From positions 1,612,001-1,676,000 of the forward strand of contig NZ_CP146256.1 of the NCBI RefSeq assembly GCF_039134705.1: 64,000 bases of DNA, written 5' to 3'. The notes under the pieces were generated by a model. The model made no database searches and was not told the DNA's origin. It saw only the letters and a list, made by a program, of their open reading frames with translations. This stretch comes from Kineothrix sp. IPX-CK (GTDB lineage: Bacteria > Bacillota > Clostridia > Lachnospirales > Lachnospiraceae). This document shows, piece after piece, positions 8,337 to 17,227 of this stretch (the first letter of the stretch is position 1; every line of letters starts with the position of its first letter). Made by a program: the position numbers and the translations under genes.

Positions 8337-9390
8337 ATGCGTTAGTGTAATCAGCTTTACCGAACGAGGGATGAAACTGTCGGAGGAAATGAAGGATAGG
8401 ATCAAAGAGAGTATGCATGCTTCCTTGTATACAAAGTGGCACAAATACACAGGTGAAAAGGCAGAAGTGATCTTCTGCGAAGAAAGCCTTTTTTCCTGGA
8501 CCCAAAATTGTTTTTTTTATAAGCGGCCGGTTATTTTTATCGGAGCCTGCGGCATTGCGGTACGGGCGATCGCCCCTTTTGTAAGAGACAAGCTGCAGGA
8601 TATTCCCGTACTTGTCGTGGATGAGGCAGGGCAGTTTGTCATTCCGCTTTTGTCAGGGCATTTTGGGGGAGCATGTGAGCTGGCGGAAGAAATTGCCGGG
8701 ATCATGGGAATGACTGCTGTCATCACTACTGCAACGGACGTGAACCAGATGTTCGCCGTAGATGTGTTTGCCAGACAGAATCATCTGGTAATTTGCAACA
8801 GAGAAGGCATAAAGGAAATATCTGCGGCCGTACTTGCGAAAGAAAAGGTGTCTTTTGCAATCGACGGCTCCTATGAGGGAAGATTGCCGAAAGAGCTTAC
8901 CCTTGCAAAACCGGGAGAAAGAAACGTTTCCGTCCTTCTGTCTCCTTATGAAAAAGAGGAAATAACGGCAGTGCTGTATCTTGTGCCACGGGTCTTTGTA
9001 ATAGGAATCGGATGCAGACGGGGAAAGGCAGCCACTGAAATAGAGGCCGCGGTAGATGAATATTTGAAGCAAACAAAGATAAGGGCAGAAGCGGTTGCAG
9101 GCATTGCATCCATCGATGTGAAGAAGGCGGAGAAGGGACTTTGTGAGCTTTCGGAGAAATATGACTGGAACTTTCAGACCTTTTCTAAGGAAGAACTAGA
9201 AAGCGTTCCCGGGGATTATAAGGCTTCTCCCTTCGTGAAGTCTATGGTGGGTGTGGATAATGTCTGCGAACGGGCTGCTATGGCAGCTTGCAAAGAAGAG
9301 GCTGAGTTGGTGCTCGGCAAGCAGACTCAAAATGGAGTTACAGTAGCGATAGCGATGAGAAAATGGAGTGTATCATTTGATGAAGCATAA
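8326..9390 (+). CDS. cbiG: Cobalt-precorrin-5A hydrolase
   Basis: CbiG opens the delta-lactone of cobalt-precorrin-5A and releases acetaldehyde. The N-terminal half contains the CbiG core (IFIGACGIAVRAIAPFV, VVDEAGQFVIPLLSGHFGGACELAEEIA, ITTATDVNQMFAVDVFA); the C-terminal domain has GIGCRRGKA and ASIDVKKAEKGL, the CobE/GbiG C-terminal fold. The open frame extends to an ATG at 8260, but GTG 8326 has GAGGGAG 5 nt upstream and gives the usual N-terminus (VERKCVSVISFTERG). About 354 residues. Confidence 0.93.
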   Translation: MERKCVSVISFTERGMKLSEEMKDRIKESMHASLYTKWHKYTGEKAEVIFCEESLFSWTQNCFFYKRPVIFIGACGIAVRAIAPFVRDKLQDIPVLVVDEAGQFVIPLLSGHFGGACELAEEIAGIMGMTAVITTATDVNQMFAVDVFARQNHLVICNREGIKEISAAVLAKEKVSFAIDGSYEGRLPKELTLAKPGERNVSVLLSPYEKEEITAVLYLVPRVFVIGIGCRRGKAATEIEAAVDEYLKQTKIRAEAVAGIASIDVKKAEKGLCELSEKYDWNFQTFSKEELESVPGDYKASPFVKSMVGVDNVCERAAMAACKEEAELVLGKQTQNGVTVAIAMRKWSVSFDEA

Positions 9391-10111
9391 AATTTATGTG
9401 GTAGGAATAGGACCGGGCAGTGAGGAAATGATGAGTGTTCAGGCTATCCGGATATTGGAGGAATGCGACGTCATCGTCGGCTATCCCGTTTATCTGGACC
9501 TGCTTAAGGATAGGTTCGGCCATAAAGAATTTCTTTCCACGCCTATGCGGCGGGAGGCAGAGCGGTGTCTGCTATGCTTTGAGGAAGCGAGAAAAGGGAA
9601 AAAGACGGCGCTGGTATGCAGCGGTGATGCAGGCGTTTATGGTATGGCCTCGCTGATGTATGAAATCGGAAGGGCATATCCCGATTGTGAGCTTGAGATC
9701 ATTCCGGGAATCACGGCTGCTAACAGCGGCGCCGCACTGTTAGGTGCTCCGCTGAACCATGATTATTGTGTTATAAGTCTAAGCGACCTGCTCACTCCCT
9801 GGGAAAAAATAGAAAAAAGGCTTCGTGCCGCGGCTGCGGGTGATTTCTGTATAGCGTTGTATAATCCGTCCAGTCATAAAAGAGCGGACTATTTAAAAAA
9901 GGCCTGTGAGATCCTGCTGGAAGTGATCGAAGAGAAAAGGGCCTGCGGCTTCGTGGAAAATATCGGACGAGAGGGAACAAAAGTCACCGTATGTTCTCTT
10001 AAGGAGCTTTCAGGCGCGCAGGTAAATATGTTCACGACCGTCTTTATCGGAAATTCCCAGACCGAAATGAGAGAGGATAAGCTGATTACGAAAAGAGGGT
10101 ACCGGTTATGA
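9380..10111 (+). CDS. cbiH: Cobalt-factor III / precorrin-3B C17-methyltransferase
   Basis: A tetrapyrrole methyltransferase of about 243 residues that contracts the ring while methylating C17. Motifs are YVVGIGPGSEEMMSVQA, the DVIVGYPVYLDL strand, CSGDAGVYGMASLMYE and EIIPGITAANSGAALLGAPLNHD, followed by ALYNPSSHKR. ATG 9380 lies inside the 3' end of cbiG; an in-frame GTG at 9368 is possible but less likely. The stop overlaps the next gene as ATGA. Confidence 0.94.
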   Translation: MKHKIYVVGIGPGSEEMMSVQAIRILEECDVIVGYPVYLDLLKDRFGHKEFLSTPMRREAERCLLCFEEARKGKKTALVCSGDAGVYGMASLMYEIGRAYPDCELEIIPGITAANSGAALLGAPLNHDYCVISLSDLLTPWEKIEKRLRAAAAGDFCIALYNPSSHKRADYLKKACEILLEVIEEKRACGFVENIGREGTKVTVCSLKELSGAQVNMFTTVFIGNSQTEMREDKLITKRGYRL

Positions 10112-12171
10112 AACCAGAGAAAAAGCAAATTCTCATATTCGGCGGGACAACAGAAGGAAGAAGGCTGGCAGAAAGCATGTGCGCAGCGGGTTTCTTTTGT
10201 ACGGTATCTGTGGCGACGCAGTACGGAGAACAGGTTATGGAGGAAATGCCTGCGCTTACCCTCCATAGAGGAAGAATGGATGCCGGGCAGATGGAGGAAT
10301 TCATAAAGAAAGGCAGATTCTTTGCGGTTGTAGATGCCACTCACCCTTTTGCCGTGGAGGTGTCTGAAAATATACGAAAGAGCCTTTCCGGAATGTCTTT
10401 GCCGTATATTCGCCTAAAAAGAGACACAGGTATCGAGGAAACGGAAGGGAAGAACCTTCGTTGGTTTCGAGATATGGAATCCTGCGGGGAGGCACTGCAG
10501 GAAACAACAGGCAATGTGCTTTTGACAACAGGAAGTAAGGATTTGAGTGCTTTTAGCAAAGAGGAATTGAGAAAACGCCTTTATGTAAGGGTGCTTCCAA
10601 ACGAAGAAAGCATAGCCCTTTGTGAAAAGCAAGGAATATGCGGGAAGCAGATTATAGCCATGCAAGGGCCTTTTTCCACGGAAATGAACGAAGCGATCAT
10701 AAGACAGTTTCATATATCATATCTGGTGACGAAGGAAAGCGGGAATACCGGCGGATTTTATGAAAAGGTAAAAGCTGCCGGCAATGCTGGAATACCGGTA
10801 ATGGTAATCGGCAATCCCGAGAAGGAAGAGCAAGGCTTTTCTTATGAAGAGGCAGCGGAGGAAATATACCGGCTGGCAGGAGAAAAACCCGAAAGTCCGA
10901 AACTAATGGTATCTCTGATAGGAATAGGAATGGGAGCAGAAGGTCTTCTGACTCTTGAAGCAAAGGAGAAAATACAACGTGCGGATGTGATTTTCGGCGC
11001 GCAGCGACTGCTTGAGGAAGTAGGCGAAGAGAAAGAGAAGTATCCGTATTATCTGGCGGCAGATATTATTCCCAGGCTGGCGGATATGGTAGAAAAGGAG
11101 GACAGGTACAAGCCCTGTATCAAAGCCGCGGTTCTTTTCTCCGGCGATACCGGATTCTACAGCGGTGCGTCAAAGCTTTATGAGGAACTGAAAAAGGAAA
11201 CGAAGGAAAAACGATTGAGAGCGGATGTTGAAATGCTGTCCGGAATCTCCTCCATGTCCTATCTGGCCGCTAAAGCACGGATGAACTGGCAGGACGCAGC
11301 TGTCATAAGCCTCCATGGAAGAAAAGCGAATATTATGGAGACGGTAAGGCGGGAGAAAAAGACTTTTGTGCTCGTTTCCGGGCTTGAAGATATGAAATAT
11401 TTGGGAGAGCTGTTTTCCGGTGAAGAATGGAACGGACTAAGGATTACTGCGGGATACCGTCTTTCCTATCCGGAAGAGGAAATCATGGTGCTTACACCGT
11501 CCATGTGCGGGAGCCTGGAAAAGGAAGGGCTTTACTGTTGCTTTATAGTGAACGAAAGGACGGCGGCTCAGAAAGTTTCCCATGGGTTGAAGGATGCATC
11601 TTTTCTTAGGGGAAGTACACCCATGACGAAGGAGGAGGTAAGGGAAATTTCCATTTGTAAGCTTGCTCTTGAAAAGAACTCCGTTCTCTATGATGTGGGC
11701 AGCGGAACCGGCTCAGTCTCCGTAGAATGTGCCCGCTTATCCGATGAGATACAAGTGTACGCTATAGAAAGTGATAGAGAGGCCGTGGAGTTGCTTGGGA
11801 AAAACAGTGACCTTTTCGGACTTACAAATATCGAGGTCATTGAAGCGCAGGCACCGGAGGGAATGGGGCCTCTTCCGGCACCGACCCACGCGTTCATCGG
11901 AGGAAGCGGAGGCAAAATGATAGAGATTCTGAAGGTTCTGTATGAGAAAAATCCGTTTCTAAGAGTGGTTATAAATGTGATTACTCTGGAGACTTTGGGA
12001 GAGATAACCGATTTGCTGAAGGAATTCCCGGTAAAAGAAGAGGACATCGTTCAGGTACAGATAAGCCGGGCGAAAAAAGCAGGGCCATATCATTTGATGC
12101 AGGCGGAGAATCCAATTTATATTATTTCATTTAATTTTCTAGAGGGGCTGACAGAAAATGAAAACACCTAG
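10108..12171 (+). CDS. CbiJ-CbiE-CbiT triple fusion: reductase plus C5,C15-methyltransferase/decarboxylase
   Basis: A 687-residue multidomain protein. Residues 1 to about 255 are precorrin-6A reductase (CbiJ/CobK): ILIFGGTTEGRRLAE, DATHPFAVEVSENI and VTKESGNTGGFYEKVKAA. A CbiE methyltransferase domain begins at about 267 (MVSLIGIGMGAEGLLTLEAKE) with FSGDTGFYSGA and ISSMSYLAAK. The CbiT domain starts near 490 with the SAM motif DVGSGTGSVSVECA at about 529 and AFIGGSGGKM later. Three consecutive ring-modifying activities on precorrin-6/7 intermediates are thus joined in one chain. CbiE-CbiT (CobL) fusions are common; addition of CbiJ at the N-terminus is less so. No frameshift is seen across the domain joints. 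Confidence 0.93.
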   Translation: MKPEKKQILIFGGTTEGRRLAESMCAAGFFCTVSVATQYGEQVMEEMPALTLHRGRMDAGQMEEFIKKGRFFAVVDATHPFAVEVSENIRKSLSGMSLPYIRLKRDTGIEETEGKNLRWFRDMESCGEALQETTGNVLLTTGSKDLSAFSKEELRKRLYVRVLPNEESIALCEKQGICGKQIIAMQGPFSTEMNEAIIRQFHISYLVTKESGNTGGFYEKVKAAGNAGIPVMVIGNPEKEEQGFSYEEAAEEIYRLAGEKPESPKLMVSLIGIGMGAEGLLTLEAKEKIQRADVIFGAQRLLEEVGEEKEKYPYYLAADIIPRLADMVEKEDRYKPCIKAAVLFSGDTGFYSGASKLYEELKKETKEKRLRADVEMLSGISSMSYLAAKARMNWQDAAVISLHGRKANIMETVRREKKTFVLVSGLEDMKYLGELFSGEEWNGLRITAGYRLSYPEEEIMVLTPSMCGSLEKEGLYCCFIVNERTAAQKVSHGLKDASFLRGSTPMTKEEVREISICKLALEKNSVLYDVGSGTGSVSVECARLSDEIQVYAIESDREAVELLGKNSDLFGLTNIEVIEAQAPEGMGPLPAPTHAFIGGSGGKMIEILKVLYEKNPFLRVVINVITLETLGEITDLLKEFPVKEEDIVQVQISRAKKAGPYHLMQAENPIYIISFNFLEGLTENENT

Positions 12172-13534
12172 AATTATGATTGCCGCCACGGGAAGCGGGA
12201 GCGGTAAAACGACCGTAACCTGTGCACTTTTGCAGGCAATTGTCGATATGGGAAAAACGGCAGCAGCGTTTAAGTGCGGGCCGGATTATATAGATCCGAT
12301 GTTTCACAAAAAAATATTGGGGATTCCGTCAAAAAATCTGGATGCTTACTTTACGGAGGATGGACTTACGAGGACACTTTTTATGGAGGATGCAGCCGGA
12401 AAGGATATTTCTGTCATAGAAGGGGTTATGGGCCTTTTTGACGGTCTTTCAGGAATAAGGGAAGAAGCCTCCTCCTATCATTTGGCAAAGGTGACGAAAA
12501 CCCCCATTGTTCTGGTCATAGACGCTCATGGCATGGGCAGATCTCTGATTCCCCTTATCGCGGGGTTTCTGCAATACGACAGCGAACATTTGATCGGCGG
12601 AATTATTTTGAATAAAATCACAAAAATGTTCTATGAATTGATCGGGCCGGAAATTGAAAGAGAGTTGTCCGTTAAGGTAATCGGCTATTTTCCTTTGCAG
12701 AAGGATCTGAATATAGAGAGCAGGCACTTAGGACTGAAGCTTCCTGAGGAGACGAAGAGTTTGCAATACAGGATAAAAAGAGCTGCTGAGGTGTTAAAGG
12801 ATTCCGTAGATATGGAAGCACTTTTCTCTCTTTCGGAAGAAGCGGTGGAACTGGAAGAGGAAGAGCATCTTTCTGATAAGGAGCGGATTTCCGTAAATCG
12901 TCAGATATCCATCGGAATAGCGATGGACGAAGCCTTCTGTTTTTATTATGAAGATAATTTGAGGCTGCTGCAAAGGGCGGGAGCGCGGCTTGTACCGTTT
13001 TCTCCGTTGAAGGATAAGAGCCTTCCTGAGGGAATCGGAGGCTTCCTCTTGGGTGGAGGATATCCCGAGCTGCATGCAGCGACGCTTGCCGGAAATGAAG
13101 AGATGAAAAAGTCCGTGCTGCGTGCGGTAAGAGAAGGTATGCCCTCCCTTGCGGAGTGCGGCGGTTTTATGTATTTGCACGCGGGGATGGAGGATATGGA
13201 GAAGAGAAGGTATCCGATGGTGGGCGCGTTGGAAGGGGAATGTCATTATACCGGAAAGCTGGTACGGTTCGGTTATATCGAGGTAGCGGAGGAGAAGAAT
13301 CTTTTTCTGGGAGAGAATGAGAGGATAAAGGGGCATGAGTTCCACTATTTTGACAGCACGGATAACGGAGCATCGTGCATTGCAAAAAAGCCTGTAACCG
13401 GAAGAAACTGGAAATGCGTCCATACGACGGAAAATTGTTGGTGGGGATTTCCTCATCTGTATTATTATTCAAATCCTCAATATGTTTATCATTTTATGGA
13501 AAGGGCGGCACAATATGCGGATGGAAAGAGATAG
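12158..13534 (+). CDS. cbiA: Cobyrinic acid a,c-diamide synthase
   Basis: A 458-residue ATP-dependent amidotransferase. The N-terminal half is the dethiobiotin-synthetase-like domain with P-loop IAATGSGSGKTTVTCALL and KCGPDYIDPMFH; the C-terminal half is a class I glutaminase with GFLLGGGYPELHA, nucleophile cysteine in LAECGGFMYL and histidine in GHEFHYF. It amidates the a and c side chains of cobyrinic acid. It overlaps the triple-fusion gene by 14 nt and cbiQ by 20 nt. Confidence 0.96.
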   Translation: MKTPRIMIAATGSGSGKTTVTCALLQAIVDMGKTAAAFKCGPDYIDPMFHKKILGIPSKNLDAYFTEDGLTRTLFMEDAAGKDISVIEGVMGLFDGLSGIREEASSYHLAKVTKTPIVLVIDAHGMGRSLIPLIAGFLQYDSEHLIGGIILNKITKMFYELIGPEIERELSVKVIGYFPLQKDLNIESRHLGLKLPEETKSLQYRIKRAAEVLKDSVDMEALFSLSEEAVELEEEEHLSDKERISVNRQISIGIAMDEAFCFYYEDNLRLLQRAGARLVPFSPLKDKSLPEGIGGFLLGGGYPELHAATLAGNEEMKKSVLRAVREGMPSLAECGGFMYLHAGMEDMEKRRYPMVGALEGECHYTGKLVRFGYIEVAEEKNLFLGENERIKGHEFHYFDSTDNGASCIAKKPVTGRNWKCVHTTENCWWGFPHLYYYSNPQYVYHFMERAAQYADGKR

Positions 13535-14339
13535 AAGAAAAGTACATCACCATGATCATCGTAACAGCCATCGTCATGTATCCGTCGACAGCTATGCATA
13601 CATTTCTGGGCTGAAAGATTGGAATACGCCGTTTAAAGTCAGCTTCGCGCTGCTTTCGATTCTTGCGGTTATTACGGCGGATTCCCCTGTGGTTTCCGTT
13701 ATGACAATAGCCTTTATGGGAGTTCTTTCTATAGAAGCGGGGAGGATTAAACCGGGGGATTATTTCAGACTGATGCTCGTACCTTCTGCTTTTATCATCA
13801 CAGGGGGAATCGCTGTTCTAATACAAGTCGGCGCAGGAGCGGAGAGTCTGCTTCGGATTCCTTTTTTCAGTACTAATCTTTATATTACGGAGGAAAGCCT
13901 CAGACAATCCTTGGGACTTTTTGGCAAAGCCTTCGGTGCGGTAAGCGCTCTTTATATGCTGGCGCTTTCTACGCCTATGGGAGAAATTATTTCGACCTTA
14001 GGCAAGGTTAAAGTTCCCTCCATTATATTGGAATTGATGCACTTAATCTATCGCTACATTTTCATTCTTTTGGAAACGAACGCAGGGCAGAAGGATGCGG
14101 CGCAGTCCAGACTGGGTTACTGTGATATGAAGACCTCTTTTCGAACCTTCGGCAGTGAATTGGCTAATCTGCTGATCCTTTCTATGAAAAAGTCGGGAGA
14201 ATATTATGACGCTCTGGAATCCAGGGGTTATGAAGGAAACTGTCTTTTCTGGGAGGAGAAGAGAAAGCTGACGAAGAAGCAGGTGATTTGGGCAGCAGCC
14301 TATGCGGGAGCGGTAGTTATTCTGATTATTTTATTTTAA
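13515..14339 (+). CDS. cbiQ: Cobalt ECF transporter T component
   Basis: A membrane protein of about 274 residues, the energy-coupling transmembrane component linking CbiO to CbiM/CbiN. Several hydrophobic segments are present, and the paired Ala-Arg-Gly-type coupling signature appears as ESRGYEG near the C-terminus. The N-terminus is histidine-rich (HHHDHRNSHRH), a frequent feature of CbiQ and possibly metal-binding. ATG 13515 follows GGAAAGGGCGG and lies inside cbiA; ATG 13521 is an alternative. Confidence 0.92.
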   Translation: MRMERDRRKVHHHDHRNSHRHVSVDSYAYISGLKDWNTPFKVSFALLSILAVITADSPVVSVMTIAFMGVLSIEAGRIKPGDYFRLMLVPSAFIITGGIAVLIQVGAGAESLLRIPFFSTNLYITEESLRQSLGLFGKAFGAVSALYMLALSTPMGEIISTLGKVKVPSIILELMHLIYRYIFILLETNAGQKDAAQSRLGYCDMKTSFRTFGSELANLLILSMKKSGEYYDALESRGYEGNCLFWEEKRKLTKKQVIWAAAYAGAVVILIILF

Positions 14340-14399
14340 ATGCAGAAATCATAAGTTACTGAGAACGGAGTGAACAGTAACAAGCTTGGAGTGGAGCAA

Positions 14400-15254
14400 A
14401 TGAACAGAAAAATATTAGAGACAAAAGATTTAACATTTTCTTATGAAGAAGGACGGATGGCGTTAAATCATCTGTCGGTGGAAATACATGAAAAAGAAAA
14501 AATTGCTGTTTTGGGTGCCAACGGGGCCGGGAAATCCACTTTTTTTCTGAATTTAAACGGTGTCAGAGCTCCGGAAGAGGGGGAGATCTTTCTCTATGGA
14601 ACCCGGATAGACAAGAAAAACAGACGAGAGCTCATAAAGAACGTGGGCATCGTCTTCCAGGATGCGGACAGCCAGATCATAGCCTCTACCGTAAAGGCTG
14701 AGGTGGCGTTCGGGCCGCTGAATATGAAGCTTCCGAGACAGGAGGTGGAGGAAAGAACGATAGATGCGATGGAAAGGCTGGATCTGCAGGCCTATGCGGA
14801 GCGCCCTCCCCATTATTTGAGCGGAGGAGAGAAAAAGCGGGTCAGCATAGCGGATATTCTGGCGATGGATTCGCCTATCATCATATTCGATGAGCCTACT
14901 GCGTCTCTGGACCCGGTAAATGCCGATATGCTGGAAAGGATATTGGAGGAGCTGGAACAGGAGGGTAAGACGATATTGCTGTCTACTCACGATGTAGACT
15001 TCGCTTATCGTTTTGCAGACCGTGCGCTTGTATTCTGTGAAGGAAAGCTCATTGCCGACGGGAAACCGGAGGACATCTTCCGGGATGAGGAAATCCTTAA
15101 AAGGGCGAATTTGAAAAAGCCTGTGCTGATTCAGGTTTATGAAATGCTAAAGCGGAAGAATCTGCTTCAGAGAAATCCGCTGACGAAAGATATGCTGCCG
15201 GAAAAGAGAGAGAGTTATCCGAGAACCCTTGCGGAAATAGAGGCGCTTTTATGA
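14400..15254 (+). CDS. cbiO: Cobalt ECF transporter ATPase
   Basis: An ABC ATPase of about 284 residues. It has Walker A GANGAGKSTFF, the Q-loop in GIVFQDADSQI (the DADSQ form is typical of ECF ATPases), signature LSGGEKKRVSIA, Walker B IIIFDEPTASLDP and the switch histidine LSTHDVDFA. ATG 14400, preceded by GGAG, is preferred over GTG 14370. The first 60 nt after cbiQ are non-coding. Confidence 0.94.
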   Translation: MNRKILETKDLTFSYEEGRMALNHLSVEIHEKEKIAVLGANGAGKSTFFLNLNGVRAPEEGEIFLYGTRIDKKNRRELIKNVGIVFQDADSQIIASTVKAEVAFGPLNMKLPRQEVEERTIDAMERLDLQAYAERPPHYLSGGEKKRVSIADILAMDSPIIIFDEPTASLDPVNADMLERILEELEQEGKTILLSTHDVDFAYRFADRALVFCEGKLIADGKPEDIFRDEEILKRANLKKPVLIQVYEMLKRKNLLQRNPLTKDMLPEKRESYPRTLAEIEALL

Positions 15255-15305
15255 TAAGATTTGGCAGCGAAAAGCAGGCTGCTGAACACAGCTATTGAAC
15301 GCGGA

Positions 15306-15330
15306 CAGGCATTCTTGTATGAGATGCCTG
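15306..15330 (+). other. Hairpin between cbiO and cbiM
   Basis: CAGGCATTCT and AGATGCCTG form a 9-bp stem with one bulge around TGTATG, in the 110-nt gap between cbiO and cbiM. There is no T-tract, so it looks like an mRNA processing or stability element rather than a terminator. Confidence 0.5.
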
Positions 15331-15364
15331 CGCGTATGCAAATAGAGAAAAGGAGAATTTAAAG

Positions 15365-16114
15365 ATGACAAAGAATCAAAGAAAAACGATTGCGGCACTG
15401 GCAGTCGTATCAGTAATCATGAGCATTACTGTGAATTCAAATGCAATGCACATTATGGAAGGATATCTGCCTCCGAAATACAGTATTGCGTGGGGAATTT
15501 TATGTATTCCGTTTTTAGTGGCAGGATTTCTGTCTATAAGAATGAAGCTGAAAGACAGCAGGAGAAATATTACACTGCTGGCTATGGCAGGAGCATTTAT
15601 CTTCGTAATTTCTTCCCTGAAAATTCCTTCTGTAACAGGAAGCTGCTCCCATATGACAGGCACCGGACTTGGAGCCATTTTATTCGGACCTGCTGCTGTC
15701 AGCATTCTGGGAATTATCGTGCTGTTGTTCCAGGCGATTCTGTTAGCGCATGGCGGACTTACCACCCTTGGGGCTAACACTTTTTCGATGGCGATTGCCG
15801 GACCTTTTTTAACCTTTGGCATTTATAAGCTTTGTATGAAATTAAAGGTGAATAAATGGGTATCCGTTTTCCTGGCAGCATTTTTCGGAGATATATTTAC
15901 TTATTGTGTGACCAGCTTCCAGCTCGCTATGGCGTATCCTTCCATAGAAGGCGGAGTAGGTGCTTCTGTCGCTAAGTTCCTGAGCGTCTTTGCACCGACA
16001 CAGCTTCCCCTTGCAATTTTGGAAGGAATACTTACTCTTCTTATCATGATCGCGCTGGAGACTTATGCAAAACCGGAATTGAAAATGCTCGGATATATGA
16101 AGGAGGCAAAATAG
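15365..16114 (+). CDS. cbiM: Cobalt ECF transporter substrate-binding subunit CbiM
   Basis: A 249-residue membrane protein. The first 27 residues form a signal peptide ending SNA, and the mature protein begins MHIMEGYLPP; in CbiM/NikM the free N-terminal Met-His of this segment ligates the metal. The GSCSHMTGTGLGAILFGP motif is also diagnostic. A strong AAAGGAGAA site precedes ATG 15365. Proximity to cbiK and cbiN makes cobalt the likely metal, although NikM-type nickel specificity cannot be excluded by sequence alone. Confidence 0.95.
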   Translation: MTKNQRKTIAALAVVSVIMSITVNSNAMHIMEGYLPPKYSIAWGILCIPFLVAGFLSIRMKLKDSRRNITLLAMAGAFIFVISSLKIPSVTGSCSHMTGTGLGAILFGPAAVSILGIIVLLFQAILLAHGGLTTLGANTFSMAIAGPFLTFGIYKLCMKLKVNKWVSVFLAAFFGDIFTYCVTSFQLAMAYPSIEGGVGASVAKFLSVFAPTQLPLAILEGILTLLIMIALETYAKPELKMLGYMKEAK

Positions 16115-16115
16115 A

Positions 16116-16433
16116 ATGATGAAGACGAAAAATTTAGTTATTGCACTTATTGTCGCGGCTGTTCTCATCGCGCTGGTACCGCTTTTCGCATTGAAGGGAG
16201 CAGAATTTGGCGGCTCGGATGATGCGGGAAGTGTAATGATTGAAGAAATTACAGGAAGTTATGAACCGTGGTTTACCCCTGTATTAGAGACGATGATAGA
16301 CGGAGAACTTCCAGGAGAGGTAGAAAGCCTTTTCTTCTGCCTTCAGACCGGAATCGGAGTGGGAATCATCGCATTCTGCATGGGACGTCTTGTAGAACGT
16401 AAGAAATGGGCGGATAACGGAGAGAACATATGA
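16116..16433 (+). CDS. cbiN: Cobalt transport auxiliary subunit CbiN
   Basis: A 105-residue protein with two transmembrane helices (residues about 6-28 and 75-95) enclosing an extracytoplasmic stretch with EFGGSDDAG and ITGSYEPWFTPVLE, the CbiN hallmark. It helps load cobalt into CbiM. It begins 1 nt after cbiM and its stop overlaps cbiK as ATGA. Confidence 0.93.
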   Translation: MMKTKNLVIALIVAAVLIALVPLFALKGAEFGGSDDAGSVMIEEITGSYEPWFTPVLETMIDGELPGEVESLFFCLQTGIGVGIIAFCMGRLVERKKWADNGENI

Positions 16434-17227
16434 AAAAGGGAGTTCTGATAGTCAGTTTCGGAACGACCTACAAAAATACGAGAGAGAAAAACATCGATCG
16501 AATAGAACGGGCAGTCCGGGAGAAAAAGCCGGACTGCGTGGTTTTGCAGGCCTATTCCAGTGACAGAGTGAGAGATATTATAAAAAAGAGGGACGGTATT
16601 GACATTCATGGTATAACTGATGCCCTGAAGGAGATGGCGGAAAGGGGGGTTACCCATCTGTGGATACTTCCCACACACATTATCGACGGATTTGAAAATA
16701 ATAAAATGAAGCAATTAATTGAGGGATACCTTTCGTACTTTCAAACGATCGAAATTGCAGACCCGCTCTTGGGGAAGGAAGAGGATTACGGTCTCGTGGC
16801 GGCTGCTTTATGGGACTCTCTTAAGGATGAAGTAAAAGATGGCGTCCTGATCCTCATGGGACATGGTTCCTATCACGAGGCGGATAACGGCTATGAGAAA
16901 ATGGAAAAAGTCCTGAGGGAACATTCGGGGAAAGAAATCTATATTGCTACGGTAGAGGGCAGTATCACCATAGAGGATGTGATAGAACGGATGAATGTGA
17001 TCTATGAACGGCAGGAACGTCAAAAGGTCCGCGTGATCATCGCTCCCTTCATGCTTGTAGCGGGAGACCATGCCGTCAACGATATGGCGGGTGAGGCGGA
17101 TTCCTTCGTAACGAAGATAAAAGAGCAGGGATATGGAACGGAATGTATCTTAAGAGGACTGGGGGAATATGAGGGCATCCGCAGGATATATTTACAGCAT
17201 TTGGAAAACGAGGATAATGATAAATAA
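16430..17227 (+). CDS. cbiK: Anaerobic sirohydrochlorin cobaltochelatase
   Basis: CbiK inserts cobalt into sirohydrochlorin (or factor II), the entry to the anaerobic branch. The 265-residue protein begins KGVLIVSFGTTYKNTRE, and carries the metal-site histidines in MGHGSYHEAD and in VAGDHAVNDMAGE. No signal peptide is present, so it is cytoplasmic. Location directly after the cobalt importer makes metal supply and insertion one unit. Its stop codon is immediately followed by the start of the binding-protein gene. Confidence 0.95.
   Translation: MKKGVLIVSFGTTYKNTREKNIDRIERAVREKKPDCVVLQAYSSDRVRDIIKKRDGIDIHGITDALKEMAERGVTHLWILPTHIIDGFENNKMKQLIEGYLSYFQTIEIADPLLGKEEDYGLVAAALWDSLKDEVKDGVLILMGHGSYHEADNGYEKMEKVLREHSGKEIYIATVEGSITIEDVIERMNVIYERQERQKVRVIIAPFMLVAGDHAVNDMAGEADSFVTKIKEQGYGTECILRGLGEYEGIRRIYLQHLENEDNDK

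Noticed and set aside
12794..13456. 220-residue minus-strand ORF opposite cbiA
   Set aside because: Antisense shadow of an intact cbiA with no ribosome site or motifs.
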